Assembly: GCA_035708745.1 (NCBI GenBank)
Contig: DASTFJ010000103.1
Span: 1-64,000 of the forward strand
Length of the DNA: 64,000 nucleotides
Direction: 5' to 3'
DNA from: JAMLHN01 sp035708745
Lineage (GTDB): Bacteria > Chloroflexota > Chloroflexia > Thermomicrobiales > UBA6265
This document shows positions 52,217 to 61,726 of the stretch, piece after piece. The stretch's first letter is position 1. Every line of letters starts with the position of its first letter. Made by a program: the position numbers and the translations under genes. The notes under the pieces are model-generated. The model saw nothing but the letters and a program-made list of their open reading frames with translations, had not been told where the DNA came from and searched no databases.

Positions 52217-53474
52217 CTCCGTCCGTTCCTTGCTCGACGCTTTTTGATAGATCGGAACGTGGTTCCAGGTCGTCTGGTGAGATGTGCTCCCCGAAATAGA
52301 TCCGGCGGTGCTCTTCATCCGGAACCAAACCGTCCGGGCCGAGGAATTCGACCGCGCCGAATCCGGCGAGGGTCGGATCGAGCTCGCGCGCCTTTGCTTG
52401 CCGTGCGCGCCGCTCATCCCCTTGCTGCCCTCGGGCCGCCGCGACTTCCCCATACCAGCGATCGCGCGCACGGATAACGTCGTAGTAGGCGCCGCGCTCG
52501 GTTTCATACCTCGCCAGAGCTGCACGCCAATCGTCGGAAGCAAGCAGAAGATCGCTCAAAACCCGTACGTCTCGGAAAACGAGGCTGGTGCCATGACCGC
52601 CGCTTGGGTCGGCACTTCCGGCAACATCGCCGATCAGCGCGACTCCGGGAGCGGTGAGCTTGGTGGCCCATGTGGTGCTGTTCGGGAAAAAACCGAGCGG
52701 CCCCACCTGACGAGCATCCGCCAGGACCTCCGGAGTGAACCAGGGACGGACGTACTCGACCAGGGTCTCGAACGATTGCGCGAGCGGAGTTGCCTGTAGC
52801 ACATCGTCGAATGTGCGCAGGTAGAGTCGAGCGAGTCCTTCACCTGCTAGATGAAAGAGCAATGCCTGCTCTGGCGAGTTCTGCCCGAGAAGCAACGAGC
52901 CGTCCGCAAACGCGGCTCCCTGGATCGATACGCCACCGAAACGATGATGCTCCGGATCGGTTTCGGAGGAGGCCCCGGTCCATTTACGGGCGCCCGATTC
53001 CCGACCAGTGGCCGCCACGACGAGGCGGCCCGAAATCGATTTCTGCGCCCCGTCCCGTTGGACGCGGACCGACGGCAGGTCACCGGGCTCGAATTCAACC
53101 GCGCGCGCGGGCCGGATGATCTCGGCTCCTTGCTCTGCGGCCCAGGAGAGCAGCGCTTCCTGCAGGGGCGCGTGCTGGAACGTCAGTCCCGGGCGGGGCA
53201 CCACATCGATGCTGCGACTGAACGCGCCATCCAGATATTCGTCCATGCGAAGCAGCGGGAGCGCCCCGATCGATTCGAAGACTGGGGTCAAACCGAGCCG
53301 GTCGATTTCCGCGCGGCCCCAGGGCCAGGTGAACTCGCCGCGAATACGGTCTCGAAAGACCCGCTCCCGCTCGATGACCACGACCTGCAGACCGCCGCGC
53401 GCCAGCACCCCGCCAAGTGTCGATCCGGCGAGTCCCCCACCGGCGATGACGACATCGAACGTGCGCTCGGTCAT
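52206..53474 (-). CDS. FAD-dependent oxidoreductase (geranylgeranyl-reductase/monooxygenase-like)
   Basis: A 422-residue flavoprotein. The N terminus FDVVIAGGGLAGSTLGGVLARGGLQVVVIERE is an FAD-binding Rossmann motif. The second FAD site is GVALIGDVAGSADPSGGHGTSLVFRDVRVLSDLL. This architecture is shared by halogenases, phenolic monooxygenases and geranylgeranyl reductases. The substrate is not evident. The ATG overlaps the stop of the upstream amidohydrolase (ATGA), so it is the last gene of a four-gene operon. Confidence 0.85.
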   Translation of the reverse strand: MTERTFDVVIAGGGLAGSTLGGVLARGGLQVVVIERERVFRDRIRGEFTWPWGRAEIDRLGLTPVFESIGALPLLRMDEYLDGAFSRSIDVVPRPGLTFQHAPLQEALLSWAAEQGAEIIRPARAVEFEPGDLPSVRVQRDGAQKSISGRLVVAATGRESGARKWTGASSETDPEHHRFGGVSIQGAAFADGSLLLGQNSPEQALLFHLAGEGLARLYLRTFDDVLQATPLAQSFETLVEYVRPWFTPEVLADARQVGPLGFFPNSTTWATKLTAPGVALIGDVAGSADPSGGHGTSLVFRDVRVLSDLLLASDDWRAALARYETERGAYYDVIRARDRWYGEVAAARGQQGDERRARQAKARELDPTLAGFGAVEFLGPDGLVPDEEHRRIYFGEHISPDDLEPRSDLSKSVEQGTDGDGG

Positions 53475-55114
53475 CGGTTGTCGACCGTCCAGACACCGCC
53501 GACCATGGTGGCGCGCGGTTTCCAATCGAGAAATCGATCCGGCGCGACCTCCAGCGGATCCTCATCGAGGATCAGGAGATCCGCCAGCTTACCCGGCTCG
53601 ACCGAGCCGATCTCCCGTTCTCGACCAAGGGCATAGGCGCCCCCGATCGTGTAGGAGCGCAGCGTTTCTTTCGCGCTGATACGCTCGTTGGCGCCCAGCA
53701 CGGTGCCCTTCACCGTCTCGCGGGTGATGGCGGCATGGAAACCGATCCAGGGATCGAAGACCGCGACCGGCGAGTCGGACGAACCAGCCAGCGGAATGCC
53801 GCGGTCGAGGTAGGTGCGCATCGGCATCATGCGGGACGCCCGCTCCTTTCCGAGCGAGATGATGTAGCTCTCGCCCAGGCTCCGCAAGAACGGGTCGGAG
53901 ACGACCGCCGGAATACGATGCGCCGCCATCAGCTCGAGCGTGCGCTCGGTTGGCAGATAGGCGTGATGGACGCGATGCCGCAGCCAGGGCTTCGGATTGG
54001 CGGTCTGCGCGGCGGCATAGGCTTCGACGGTCACCTGCTGGGCCTCGTCGCCGCAGGTATGGGTGTCGATGGCGAAACCGAGATCGTGCACGAAGCGGAT
54101 CAGATAGCCCAGCTCCTGGGGTTCGACGATCCACTGCCCGCGATTCTCGGATTCACCTTCATACGGTTCGTAGACCTTGGCGGTGCGGTCGCCGATGCCG
54201 CCATCGGGCATGAACTTCACCCCGCCGATGCGCAGCATGTCGTCGCCGAATCCGGTCATGACCCCCATCGACTGGAAGCGCTCCGGAAGCTGCTCCTCGA
54301 TCTCGGCCGAGCCGAACCCCCAACCGGCGAGCATCATGTCGGTGCGCACCGTCAGGCGATTTTCCAGATGAGCCTGGTGGAAACCGTGGATCTCGTCGGG
54401 ATAGAGCCCCGGCTCGCCGGCCGCGGTGATACCGGCGGCGTTGTAGTGCTGGCTCGCGACCGCCACCGCTCGGGCATAGTCAGCGGTGGACTTCGGGGGA
54501 AGCGAGTTGGTGATGAGATCCTTGGCTCGGTCACGGAAGAGCCCGGTCGGCTCGCCGGATTCATCCCGGTCGAACGAGCCGCTATAGGCCACATCCGTCG
54601 CGGGATCGGGCGTCGTGCGGTCGATGCCGGCTGCCTGTAGCGCGGCGGAATTGCAGGTCAGCTTGTTCCAGACCCGATGCAGTACGACGGGATTATTGGG
54701 AGAAACCGCATCCAGATCGTACCGGCTGGGAAAGCGGCCCTCGGCGAGTAGACTTTCGTCCCACCCACGACCGACGATCCAGTCGCCCGGCTTGGCCTGA
54801 TCCACGGCCGCACGCACCCGCTCGGCGATCTCGGGAATCGAGCGGCAGTCGTAGAGTTGAAGGTCCTGCAGTAGAAAGCCAGTGAAGAGCAAGTGATTGT
54901 GCGCGTCGACGAGACCCGGGACGACGATCCTGCCATCGAGCGATTCCTCGATCGTACCGAGTCCGGCCAGCGAGCGCATCTCCTCGTCGAAACCGGCTCC
55001 GACGATGTGGCCGTCCTTGATGGCGAGGGCGGTGGCGACCCGGTCGAGTGCGTCCATGGTGTAGATCGTGCCGCCGGTCAGGATGAGATCGGGGGCGAGT
55101 GGGCGATAGGGCAT
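53471..55114 (-). CDS. YtcJ-like metal-dependent amidohydrolase
   Basis: A 547-residue amidohydrolase (family 3). The start LILTGGTIYTMDALDRVATALAIKDGHIV and the metal motif VVPGLVDAHNHLLFTG (near 65-75) are diagnostic. Further metal/active-site segments are GVKFMPDGGIGDRTAK, IDTHTCGDEAQQ, VHHAYLP and GSSDSPVAVFDPW, followed by the closing strand GKLADLLILDEDPL. Substrates of this family are mostly unknown amides or formamides. It is coupled to the genes on either side. Confidence 0.9.
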   Translation of the reverse strand: MPYRPLAPDLILTGGTIYTMDALDRVATALAIKDGHIVGAGFDEEMRSLAGLGTIEESLDGRIVVPGLVDAHNHLLFTGFLLQDLQLYDCRSIPEIAERVRAAVDQAKPGDWIVGRGWDESLLAEGRFPSRYDLDAVSPNNPVVLHRVWNKLTCNSAALQAAGIDRTTPDPATDVAYSGSFDRDESGEPTGLFRDRAKDLITNSLPPKSTADYARAVAVASQHYNAAGITAAGEPGLYPDEIHGFHQAHLENRLTVRTDMMLAGWGFGSAEIEEQLPERFQSMGVMTGFGDDMLRIGGVKFMPDGGIGDRTAKVYEPYEGESENRGQWIVEPQELGYLIRFVHDLGFAIDTHTCGDEAQQVTVEAYAAAQTANPKPWLRHRVHHAYLPTERTLELMAAHRIPAVVSDPFLRSLGESYIISLGKERASRMMPMRTYLDRGIPLAGSSDSPVAVFDPWIGFHAAITRETVKGTVLGANERISAKETLRSYTIGGAYALGREREIGSVEPGKLADLLILDEDPLEVAPDRFLDWKPRATMVGGVWTVDNR

Positions 55115-55118
55115 GGCG

Positions 55119-55982
55119 TTATTCCTCCGTCGTGGCCGGGCGGCCCCAGGCATCGAAGATCGCCAGCCCGGTGCGGGCATTCAGCATGATGCCCTCGTGA
55201 TCGAGTCGAAAGCTGCGGTCGGCGCTGTCGCGGGTGAAGGAAACGACGATCCATTTGGCCGAGCTGGTCTGGAAGATCGCCGCGTCGGTGCGCACCCCCT
55301 GCATCTGGCCGGTCTTGTTCCGGATCGTGATCGGGTTGGTATGTCCGGAGCGTTGCCAGTACATGTCGTATGGCAGCCAGCGCGGAAGCTGCTGGTGGTC
55401 CTGTTGCGCCGCCAGGTGCGCCAGTGCAGCCCGCGTGGAGGCTGGCGAAAGCAACTCGCCGGCGTCGATGCGCTCCAGGAGGGTCGCCATCTCGAACGCG
55501 CTGGAGACGGCGTATTCCCGCGGGTCGGATGGCGTCCAGCTCTGGTAACGGAACTCGGTGGTCGTGAATCCCCAGCCGCGCAGGACCTCATTGATCCGGT
55601 CGATGCCGATATGGAGCGCCAGCATGCGCGTCGCGGTGTTGTCGCTGAGCACGATCATGAGACGGCAAAGATCGAAGACGGAAAACTCGCGTCCGGCGGT
55701 CAGATCGCGAATCACCCCGGTGCCGTAACGCCGGTCCGCCTCCTGCATCGCAAGCATCTCGGTCTCGGAGAAGCGCCCCTGGTCGATCTCGTGATAGAGC
55801 GCCGCCATGATCGGAACCTTGATCACACTGGCGGTCGGCACTTCCTCGTTTTCGTCGATTGCGACGATCTCACCGGTGGTCAGGTTCTTCGCATAGAGCG
55901 CCTGCCGGCCGGTGAAACCGCGGCGGGCATTGGTCAGCGCTTCGATCAGCGCGACGTCGGTTCGGTCGATAGTGTCGGTCAC
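55119..55982 (-). CDS. Serine hydrolase of the beta-lactamase class A fold, no signal peptide
   Basis: A 287-residue protein with the penicillin-binding/beta-lactamase motifs SVIK (near 52-55), SDN (LSDNTAT, near 119-121) and KTG (NKTGQMQGV, near 227-229). The class A ExxLN motif is not seen in the expected place (reads SDPREY), and no export signal is present. It may be a peptidase or esterase rather than an antibiotic resistance enzyme. GTG start overlapping the pcm stop (GTGA); 4 bp from the amidohydrolase. Confidence 0.85.
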   Translation of the reverse strand: MTDTIDRTDVALIEALTNARRGFTGRQALYAKNLTTGEIVAIDENEEVPTASVIKVPIMAALYHEIDQGRFSETEMLAMQEADRRYGTGVIRDLTAGREFSVFDLCRLMIVLSDNTATRMLALHIGIDRINEVLRGWGFTTTEFRYQSWTPSDPREYAVSSAFEMATLLERIDAGELLSPASTRAALAHLAAQQDHQQLPRWLPYDMYWQRSGHTNPITIRNKTGQMQGVRTDAAIFQTSSAKWIVVSFTRDSADRSFRLDHEGIMLNARTGLAIFDAWGRPATTEE

Positions 55983-56653
55983 GAATGCTGCTCCCGAGTT
56001 TGATCGCGAATCAGTGGCACGAACCGTACGCTGCCCAGGTCGTGCCAGGTTCGCGCGCCATTGTCCATCTGAATAAGGGTGAGCCGTTCGCCATCGCTGG
56101 GGCCGATTGGCGCCACCATCCGGCCATGCGCGGGTGACAGCTGCGCGAGTAGCGCGTCCGGCGTTTCCCGCGCGCCGGCTGTCACCATGATCGCATCGTA
56201 GGGTGCGCCCGGCGCCCAGCCGTCCGATCCATCACCGACAATGGAAACGACATGCTCGATCCCGAGCGCAGCGAAGCGCGACAGCGCGCTGGTCGCCAGA
56301 GCGGGAATCCGCTCGATGGTGACGATCTCGCGGGCCAGATGGGCCAGCACCGCGGTCTGATACCCGGAACCGGTACCGATTTCCAACACCCGCTCGCTGC
56401 CGTCGAGCGCCAATGCCTGCGACATCAGCGCCACGACGAACGGCTGCGAGATCGTTTGACCGTGCGGAATGGCCAGCGCCACATTCTCCCAGGCGGATTT
56501 GCGGAACTCGGGTTCGACGAACCGGTCGCGGGGTACGCGGACTATTGCGTCCAGTACGCGCTCATCGTTGATCCCCAGTCGCCGCAGCTCGGTCAGCAAC
56601 CGCTGGCAGGCAACCGAGGTGGATGGACAGGCGTTCGGATGTGGCAGAGTCAC
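55979..56653 (-). CDS. pcm: Protein-L-isoaspartate O-methyltransferase
   Basis: It repairs aged proteins by methylating L-isoaspartyl residues. The 224 residues from the GTG at 56653 match the usual length; the longer upstream frame looks unlikely. Family motifs: RVPRDRFVEPEF, LAIPHGQTISQPFVVALM, the SAM-binding VLEIGTGSGYQTAVLAHLA (near 85-103) and PYDAIMVTAGARE. The family also includes small variants of unknown target. It heads the overlapping pcm-hydrolase-amidohydrolase-oxidoreductase operon, divergent from nuoA. Confidence 0.88.
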   Translation of the reverse strand: MTLPHPNACPSTSVACQRLLTELRRLGINDERVLDAIVRVPRDRFVEPEFRKSAWENVALAIPHGQTISQPFVVALMSQALALDGSERVLEIGTGSGYQTAVLAHLAREIVTIERIPALATSALSRFAALGIEHVVSIVGDGSDGWAPGAPYDAIMVTAGARETPDALLAQLSPAHGRMVAPIGPSDGERLTLIQMDNGARTWHDLGSVRFVPLIRDQTREQHS

Positions 56654-56929
56654 GGTCTGCAGTGGCTCCCGGTATCGAATAGCATCGCGATCGGACAAGT
56701 TTCCCTGATGCGGCAACCAACGTCCCGCACGGGGGAATTCCGAGGTAGGTGCCCTGAATTCCGGTGCATCGGAGAGACAGAGCGGCCGACCGACTATGCT
56801 AGGATTGCACACGTCGCGACCATGCCATTGGCGTGCCCGAACGAGTGGCCGTACAGGGAATGGACGAGGCGAAGCGGGATCGCTGGGCCGGACCAAACCG
56901 GACCGTCGAAGACCTGGAGAAGGCGGCAA

Positions 56930-57295
56930 TTGGAGACCTTCGGTGATAACTGGCTGATCGTCGGCCTGATGACATTGGCAGCGCTCGCAATGGGGATGCT
57001 GCTCCTCGGTCTCAATCTCATCGTCGGCCCCTCCAGACCGAACAAGACCAAGAGCGATCCATACGAAAGCGGTGTGCCGGATGTTTCTCCGGTCAGGGCG
57101 CGCTTCACTCCCCGGTTCTACATGGTCGCCATGCTCTTTGTCGTTTTCGACATCGAAGCCGTTTTCATCTTCCCCTGGGCCGTTTCGTTCGACGCGCTCG
57201 GGCGGTATGGGTTCCTGGCGATGCTCGTATTCATCTTGCTCCTGCTCGATGGATACATCTACGCCTGGAAGAAGGGAGCCCTCGAATGGGTCTAA
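56930..57295 (+). CDS. nuoA: NADH-quinone oxidoreductase subunit A
   Basis: A 121-residue membrane subunit of complex I with three helices (LIVGLMTLAALAMGMLLLGLNLI, FYMVAMLFVVFDIEAVFIFPWAV, FLAMLVFILLLLDGYIYAW). The conserved loop KSDPYESGVPDV and the DIEAVFIFPW segment are diagnostic. The TTG at 56930 is the chosen start, AAGGCGG being about six bases upstream. It overlaps nuoB by 10 bp. The 276-bp gap to pcm must hold the nuo promoter; no clear one is visible. Confidence 0.95.
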   Translation: METFGDNWLIVGLMTLAALAMGMLLLGLNLIVGPSRPNKTKSDPYESGVPDVSPVRARFTPRFYMVAMLFVVFDIEAVFIFPWAVSFDALGRYGFLAMLVFILLLLDGYIYAWKKGALEWV

Positions 57296-57837
57296 TCGAC
57301 GATCGCTTCGACAAAAACGTCTTCGTGACGTCGCTCGATTTTGTCTTCAACTGGGCACGACGCTCCTCGCTCTGGTGGCTGCAATTCGGTCTGGCCTGCT
57401 GCGCCATCGAAATGATTGCCGCCTCCATGGCGCGCTTCGATCTGGCTGAGCGATTCGGCATGCTCTATCGCGCGTCCCCGCGCCAGGCCGATCTGATGAT
57501 CGTGGCCGGCACAGTGACCAAGAAGATGGCGCCGGTGGTCCGCACGCTCTACGATCAGATGGCCGACCCGAAATGGGTGGTTTCGATGGGGTCCTGCGCG
57601 AATGTGGGCGGCCCGTTCGACACCTATGCGGTCGTGCAGGGCGTCGATCAGGTCGTGCCGGTCGATATCTACGTCCCGGGTTGCCCGCCGACGCCGGAAT
57701 CGCTCTACTACGGCATCCTCGAGCTGCAAAACAAGGTCATCAAATACGACTCCATGGCCAAAAAGCAAGGGCTCGCCGAGGCGGAAAACTTCCGCGAGGT
57801 CGAGCGCCAGGTGGCGATGTCGGCCGTTCGCGTCTAG
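57286..57837 (+). CDS. nuoB: NADH-quinone oxidoreductase subunit B
   Basis: A 183-residue peripheral-arm subunit that holds the terminal N2 [4Fe-4S] cluster. The ligands are the tandem C38-C39 in LACCAIEM, C104 in GSCANVGG and C133 in PGCPPTPESLYYG. It lies between nuoA and nuoC and passes electrons to quinone at the membrane interface. Confidence 0.97.
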   Translation: MGLIDDRFDKNVFVTSLDFVFNWARRSSLWWLQFGLACCAIEMIAASMARFDLAERFGMLYRASPRQADLMIVAGTVTKKMAPVVRTLYDQMADPKWVVSMGSCANVGGPFDTYAVVQGVDQVVPVDIYVPGCPPTPESLYYGILELQNKVIKYDSMAKKQGLAEAENFREVERQVAMSAVRV

Positions 57838-57858
57838 GATCGCTGGAGCAAGATCGCA

Positions 57859-58482
57859 ATGAACGAAACCAGCATCCAGGAATTCGAGACGGGGTATTCC
57901 GAGCCTGAGGACATCTGGGCGCGCACCGAATACTTCCATCAGGATGTCGAACGGCATCCGGCCGTGCGGGAAGTGCGCGCCGCATTTGGCCCGGCGATCG
58001 TGACCGTGGTGCGCTACGGCGACGAGACCACCATCCATGTCGAGCCGGAATCGTTTCGCGAGGTGTGCAACTACCTGCGCACCCACGAACAGCTTGGGTT
58101 CGTCGTGCTGACCGATGTGACCGCGGTGGATATGCTCAAGCTGCGCACCACACCGCGTTTCGATGTAGTGGCGTTGCTCTATTCACTGAAGAATCGCGTT
58201 CGCCTGCGCATCAAGGCGGGAGTGGACGACGGCCAGCCGGTTCCGTCGCTGGTGCCGCTCTGGCCGGGCGCCAACTGGTTGGAGCGCGAGACGTTCGACA
58301 TGTTCGGCATCGTTTTCGAAGGTCATCCGAATCTCAAGCGCATTTTGCTGGCGGATGACTGGGATGAAGGCTTTCCGCTGCGCAAGGATTACCCATTGCG
58401 CGGCTGGAAGGAATACCCGAGCTACAACACCGAGCGGATGGTGCCGCGCACGCGCACCCGCTGGACGGGCCGGGGGGTTTAG
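57859..58482 (+). CDS. nuoC: NADH-quinone oxidoreductase subunit C
   Basis: A 207-residue 30-kDa subunit of complex I. Diagnostic segments are LVPLWPGANWLERETFDMFGIVFEGHPNLKRILL and DEGFPLRKDYPLRGW. It is separate from nuoD, unlike the fused NuoCD of enterobacteria. It begins 21 bp behind nuoB. Confidence 0.96.
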   Translation: MNETSIQEFETGYSEPEDIWARTEYFHQDVERHPAVREVRAAFGPAIVTVVRYGDETTIHVEPESFREVCNYLRTHEQLGFVVLTDVTAVDMLKLRTTPRFDVVALLYSLKNRVRLRIKAGVDDGQPVPSLVPLWPGANWLERETFDMFGIVFEGHPNLKRILLADDWDEGFPLRKDYPLRGWKEYPSYNTERMVPRTRTRWTGRGV

Positions 58483-58484
58483 CA

Positions 58485-59765
58485 GTGAGCACGACAGCGA
58501 ATCCCGCATGGATTCCAGAATTTGTTGGGGATGTCGAATCGACCCCCAATTCCGGCACCTACACGATTACCGACCAGGTCCAACTTTCCGATACCGAAAG
58601 CCAGATGGTCCTCAATATGGGACCGCAGCATCCGAGCACCCACGGCGTGCTCCGCGTGATTCTGCGGCTCGATGGCGAGGTGATCATCGATTGCGATCCG
58701 GTCATCGGCTATCTGCACCGCGGTGTGGAAAAGCTGGGCGAGTCGCACCGCTATGCCCAGGTGATTCCGTGGACCGACCGCACCGATTATGTGGCCGCGC
58801 CGATGAACAATCTCGGCTGCGCGATGGCCTTCGAGAAGCTGGTCGGTCTGGAGTCGCCGGAGCGCGCGCAATATTGGCGAGTGATCTTCTCCGAGCTGGC
58901 CCGCATTGCCTCGCATCTCGTCTGGCTGGGCACGCACGCGCTCGATATTGGAGCGCTCTCGATGTCGCTCTACTGCTTCCGCGAGCGGGAGCTGATCCTG
59001 GATGTGTTCGAGGCCTATTGCGGCGCGCGCCTGACCACGAACATCATGGAAATCGGCGGGTTCTCTCGTCCGATTCCGGATTTCCTGCCGGACCAGATCC
59101 GGGAATTCCTCAAGGTCTTTCCCAGCCGGCAGCAGGAGTATGTCGATATCCTGACCGCCAATCCGATCTGGATTGCGCGCACCAAGGATATCGGCGTCAT
59201 CTCGCCCCAGGCCGCCATCGACTATTGCCTCACCGGCGCCTGCCTGCGCGGATCGGGCGTGAACTACGACATTCGCAAGGCGATGCCCTATCTGGTCTAC
59301 GACCGGCTCGATTTCGAAGTTCCCCTCGGAACCCGCGGCGATGTCTACGATCGCTATCTCGTCCGCATGGAAGAGATGCGCCAGGCCATCCGCATCATTG
59401 CGCAATGCCTGGATGCGGTGGAAAAGATGGACACCGAGCTGATGGCGTACGAATCGGCCTATGTCATCCCGCCGCACAAGGGCACGATGACGACCGCCGA
59501 GGATATGCAGCGGCACTTCATCTGGGTCATCAAGGGATTCAGCCCACCGGTCGGCGAGGCGTATTTCGCCGTCGAGCACCCCAAGGGCGAAAATGGCTAC
59601 TATGTCGTCTCCGATGGAACGGCGATTCCCTATCGGTTCCGGATTCGCTCTCCAGATTTCGTGAATCTCGGCGTGCTGCCATACGTCGCCGAAGGGGCGA
59701 TGCTGGCGGACGTGGTGGCCTTGATCGGCACCATCGATATCGTGCTGGGATCGGTCGACCGCTAA
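58485..59765 (+). CDS. nuoD: NADH-quinone oxidoreductase subunit D
   Basis: A 426-residue 49-kDa subunit lining the quinone pocket. Motifs: LNMGPQHPSTHGVLRVILRLDGE, GYLHRGVEKLGE, NNLGCAMAFEKLVG, GARLTTNIMEIGGFSRP and the C-terminal YVVSDGTAIPYRFRIRSPDFVNLGVLP. GTG start 2 bp after nuoC. It is followed by 182 bp without a gene, containing only GC-rich short hairpins (e.g. GGTCC-GGAGA-GGACC just after the stop). Confidence 0.97.
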   Translation: MSTTANPAWIPEFVGDVESTPNSGTYTITDQVQLSDTESQMVLNMGPQHPSTHGVLRVILRLDGEVIIDCDPVIGYLHRGVEKLGESHRYAQVIPWTDRTDYVAAPMNNLGCAMAFEKLVGLESPERAQYWRVIFSELARIASHLVWLGTHALDIGALSMSLYCFRERELILDVFEAYCGARLTTNIMEIGGFSRPIPDFLPDQIREFLKVFPSRQQEYVDILTANPIWIARTKDIGVISPQAAIDYCLTGACLRGSGVNYDIRKAMPYLVYDRLDFEVPLGTRGDVYDRYLVRMEEMRQAIRIIAQCLDAVEKMDTELMAYESAYVIPPHKGTMTTAEDMQRHFIWVIKGFSPPVGEAYFAVEHPKGENGYYVVSDGTAIPYRFRIRSPDFVNLGVLPYVAEGAMLADVVALIGTIDIVLGSVDR

Positions 59766-59947
59766 GGTCCGGAGAGGACCGCTGGGGTGATGATTCGCTC
59801 ACCCGGCGGCCGGTGACAGAGTAAGATTCGCACTGGCGCGGCGAATTGGGGAGTCGCGCCTTTGCTTGTTCGTGGGCGCGCGAGCGTGCGCGAATGCATC
59901 CGACGGCCGTCGCGTGACGGCAAGAAGAGGGCGGAGCAAGGGAGTAC

Positions 59948-60991
59948 ATGAACGACCAGCCGATCTGGCTAACCTTCGTGGTCGCGTTCATCATCATGAA
60001 CGTGCTCCTGATTGGTATGGCGTACATGACCTATTTCGAGCGCAAGGTGCTCGCCGCCATGCAGGACCGCATGGGGCCGACCCGCACGGGTCCCAAAGGC
60101 CTCCTGCAGCCGATGGCCGATGGCATCAAGCTGCTCGGCAAGGAAGACCTCATTCCCCGCGCGGCGGACAAATGGGTCTTCTTTTTTGCGCCGCTGGTGG
60201 TCTTCGTCGGCGCCATTGTTTCGTCCGCGGTCATTCCCTTCGGCACCACCGCCCATCTCTTTGGCCGGGATATCAATCTCTACGCCACCGATCTGAATGT
60301 CGGCGCGCTTTTCGTGATGGCGATCAGCGGCATCAGCGTCTACGGCATCATCCTGGGCGCCTGGGCCTCGGCCAATCGCTTCTCTCTGCTCGGCGGTCTT
60401 CGCTCGGCGGCGCAAGTGGTCTCCTACGAGCTGATCCTTGGCCTTTCCATCACCGGAATCTTTCTGCTGGCGGGTTCGCTGAGCCTGCGGGACATCATGC
60501 TCGAGCAACAGCAGAATCTGAGCATCGGGCCGCTCGAGATCAAGAACTGGTACATCTTCAGCCAACCGCTCGCGTTCGTGATCTTCCTGATCGCGGCGGT
60601 GGCGGAAACGAACCGCGCTCCCTTCGACCTGCCCGAGGCGGAAACCGAGCTCATCTCCGGCTTCCACACCGAGTATTCGGCCTTCCGCTTCTCGTTTTAC
60701 TTCCTGGGCGAGTACATCGCGATGATCGTGATCTCGCTCTTCGCGTCGACCCTTTTCCTGGGTGGGCCGAGCGGACCAGGATCGACCAACCACTGGTGGC
60801 TGGGGGTCATCTATCTCTTCATCAAGACGCTCATCTTCCTTTTCTTCTACGTCTGGCTTCGCGCCACGCTGCCGCGCTTCCGATATGACCAGCTGATGGG
60901 AATCGCCTGGAAAGTGCTCTTCCCATTGGTCTTGCTGAATCTCATGGTGACGGCCGCCATCCGGCTGGCGAGCGACGGGAAGCTGTTCTGA
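59948..60991 (+). CDS. nuoH: NADH-quinone oxidoreductase subunit H
   Basis: A 347-residue membrane subunit with eight predicted helices that contacts quinone. Motifs: TYFERKVLAAMQDRMGPTRTGPKGLLQPMADGIKLLGKED, RSAAQVVSYELILGLSI, ETNRAPFDLPEAETELISGFHTEYSAFRFS and LPRFRYDQLMGIAWKVLFPL. It follows nuoD with no nuoE, F or G between, and is directly followed by nuoJ. GGAG precedes the ATG. Confidence 0.97.
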   Translation: MNDQPIWLTFVVAFIIMNVLLIGMAYMTYFERKVLAAMQDRMGPTRTGPKGLLQPMADGIKLLGKEDLIPRAADKWVFFFAPLVVFVGAIVSSAVIPFGTTAHLFGRDINLYATDLNVGALFVMAISGISVYGIILGAWASANRFSLLGGLRSAAQVVSYELILGLSITGIFLLAGSLSLRDIMLEQQQNLSIGPLEIKNWYIFSQPLAFVIFLIAAVAETNRAPFDLPEAETELISGFHTEYSAFRFSFYFLGEYIAMIVISLFASTLFLGGPSGPGSTNHWWLGVIYLFIKTLIFLFFYVWLRATLPRFRYDQLMGIAWKVLFPLVLLNLMVTAAIRLASDGKLF

Positions 60992-61713
60992 TGCCCTGGG
61001 AAACGATTATCTTCATCCTGGTCGGCGCGCTGGCCATCCTGTCCGCCCTGGGCATGGTGGCGGTGAACAATCCGGTGCATTCCGCGATCTTTCTGGTGAT
61101 CTGCTTCGTGCAGATCGCGGGCGTGTTCGTGATGCTCGGCGCCGAGTATCTGGCCGTGATTCAGATCATCGTCTACACCGGTGCGGTGATGGTCCTGCTG
61201 CTCTTCGTGATCATGCTCGTCGATGTTGACAACTTGCCGGAATTCCACACCGCGGAACCGCTTACGCGCGCGATCGGCACCCTGCTGGGCGTCATGCTGC
61301 TGATCGAAGTCGGCATTGCCATCGGCACCCGCACGATTACCGGCGCGCAAGGAACGGCTACTCCGCAAGCAGTCGACGCGGTCGGGGGTAGCACCCAGGC
61401 GATCGGCCTGGTGCTCTACACCCAATATCTGCTGCCCTTCGAATTGATTTCCATGGTGCTGACTGTCGGGGTGCTGGGAGCCATCGTGCTCGCGCTGCCG
61501 GAACGGCTGGGACTCGATTCGGGACGTCGGCGCGATACGATCTCGCTCGCGCACCCGCGCGGAACTGACGCAATCCTGCCCGTCGAATCCGGTGAGGACG
61601 CCGCCACGGCAGCGAGCCGCGCCAACGCGCAGCCGGCCGGGGTGGGCCGCACGCTGATCATGGCGACCGATCCGGAACAGCAGCCGATGAACATTGGAGG
61701 ACGACGGGAATGA
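60991..61713 (+). CDS. nuoJ: NADH-quinone oxidoreductase subunit J
   Basis: A 240-residue membrane subunit with five helices. Typical parts are NNPVHSAIFLVICFVQIAGVFVMLGAEYLAVIQIIVYTGAVMVLLLFVIML and LYTQYLLPFELISMVLTVGVLGAIVLA. The last 65 residues form a hydrophilic tail (GLDSGRRRDTISLAHPRG onward) not usual for short NuoJ proteins. It overlaps the nuoH stop by one base, so nuoI is absent from its common place between H and J. Confidence 0.94.
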   Translation: MPWETIIFILVGALAILSALGMVAVNNPVHSAIFLVICFVQIAGVFVMLGAEYLAVIQIIVYTGAVMVLLLFVIMLVDVDNLPEFHTAEPLTRAIGTLLGVMLLIEVGIAIGTRTITGAQGTATPQAVDAVGGSTQAIGLVLYTQYLLPFELISMVLTVGVLGAIVLALPERLGLDSGRRRDTISLAHPRGTDAILPVESGEDAATAASRANAQPAGVGRTLIMATDPEQQPMNIGGRRE

Positions 61714-61726
61714 GCGGAGGCGCCAG

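Noticed and set aside
56654..56929. Longer N-terminal start for pcm (up to 316 codons)
   Set aside because: The added 92 residues are low in family features and Pro/Arg-rich; the GTG at 56653 gives the normal length of the family.
59766..59947. Possible missing nuo gene between nuoD and nuoH
   Set aside because: The gap is 182 bp with stops in the frames inspected and no Fe-S or membrane motif.
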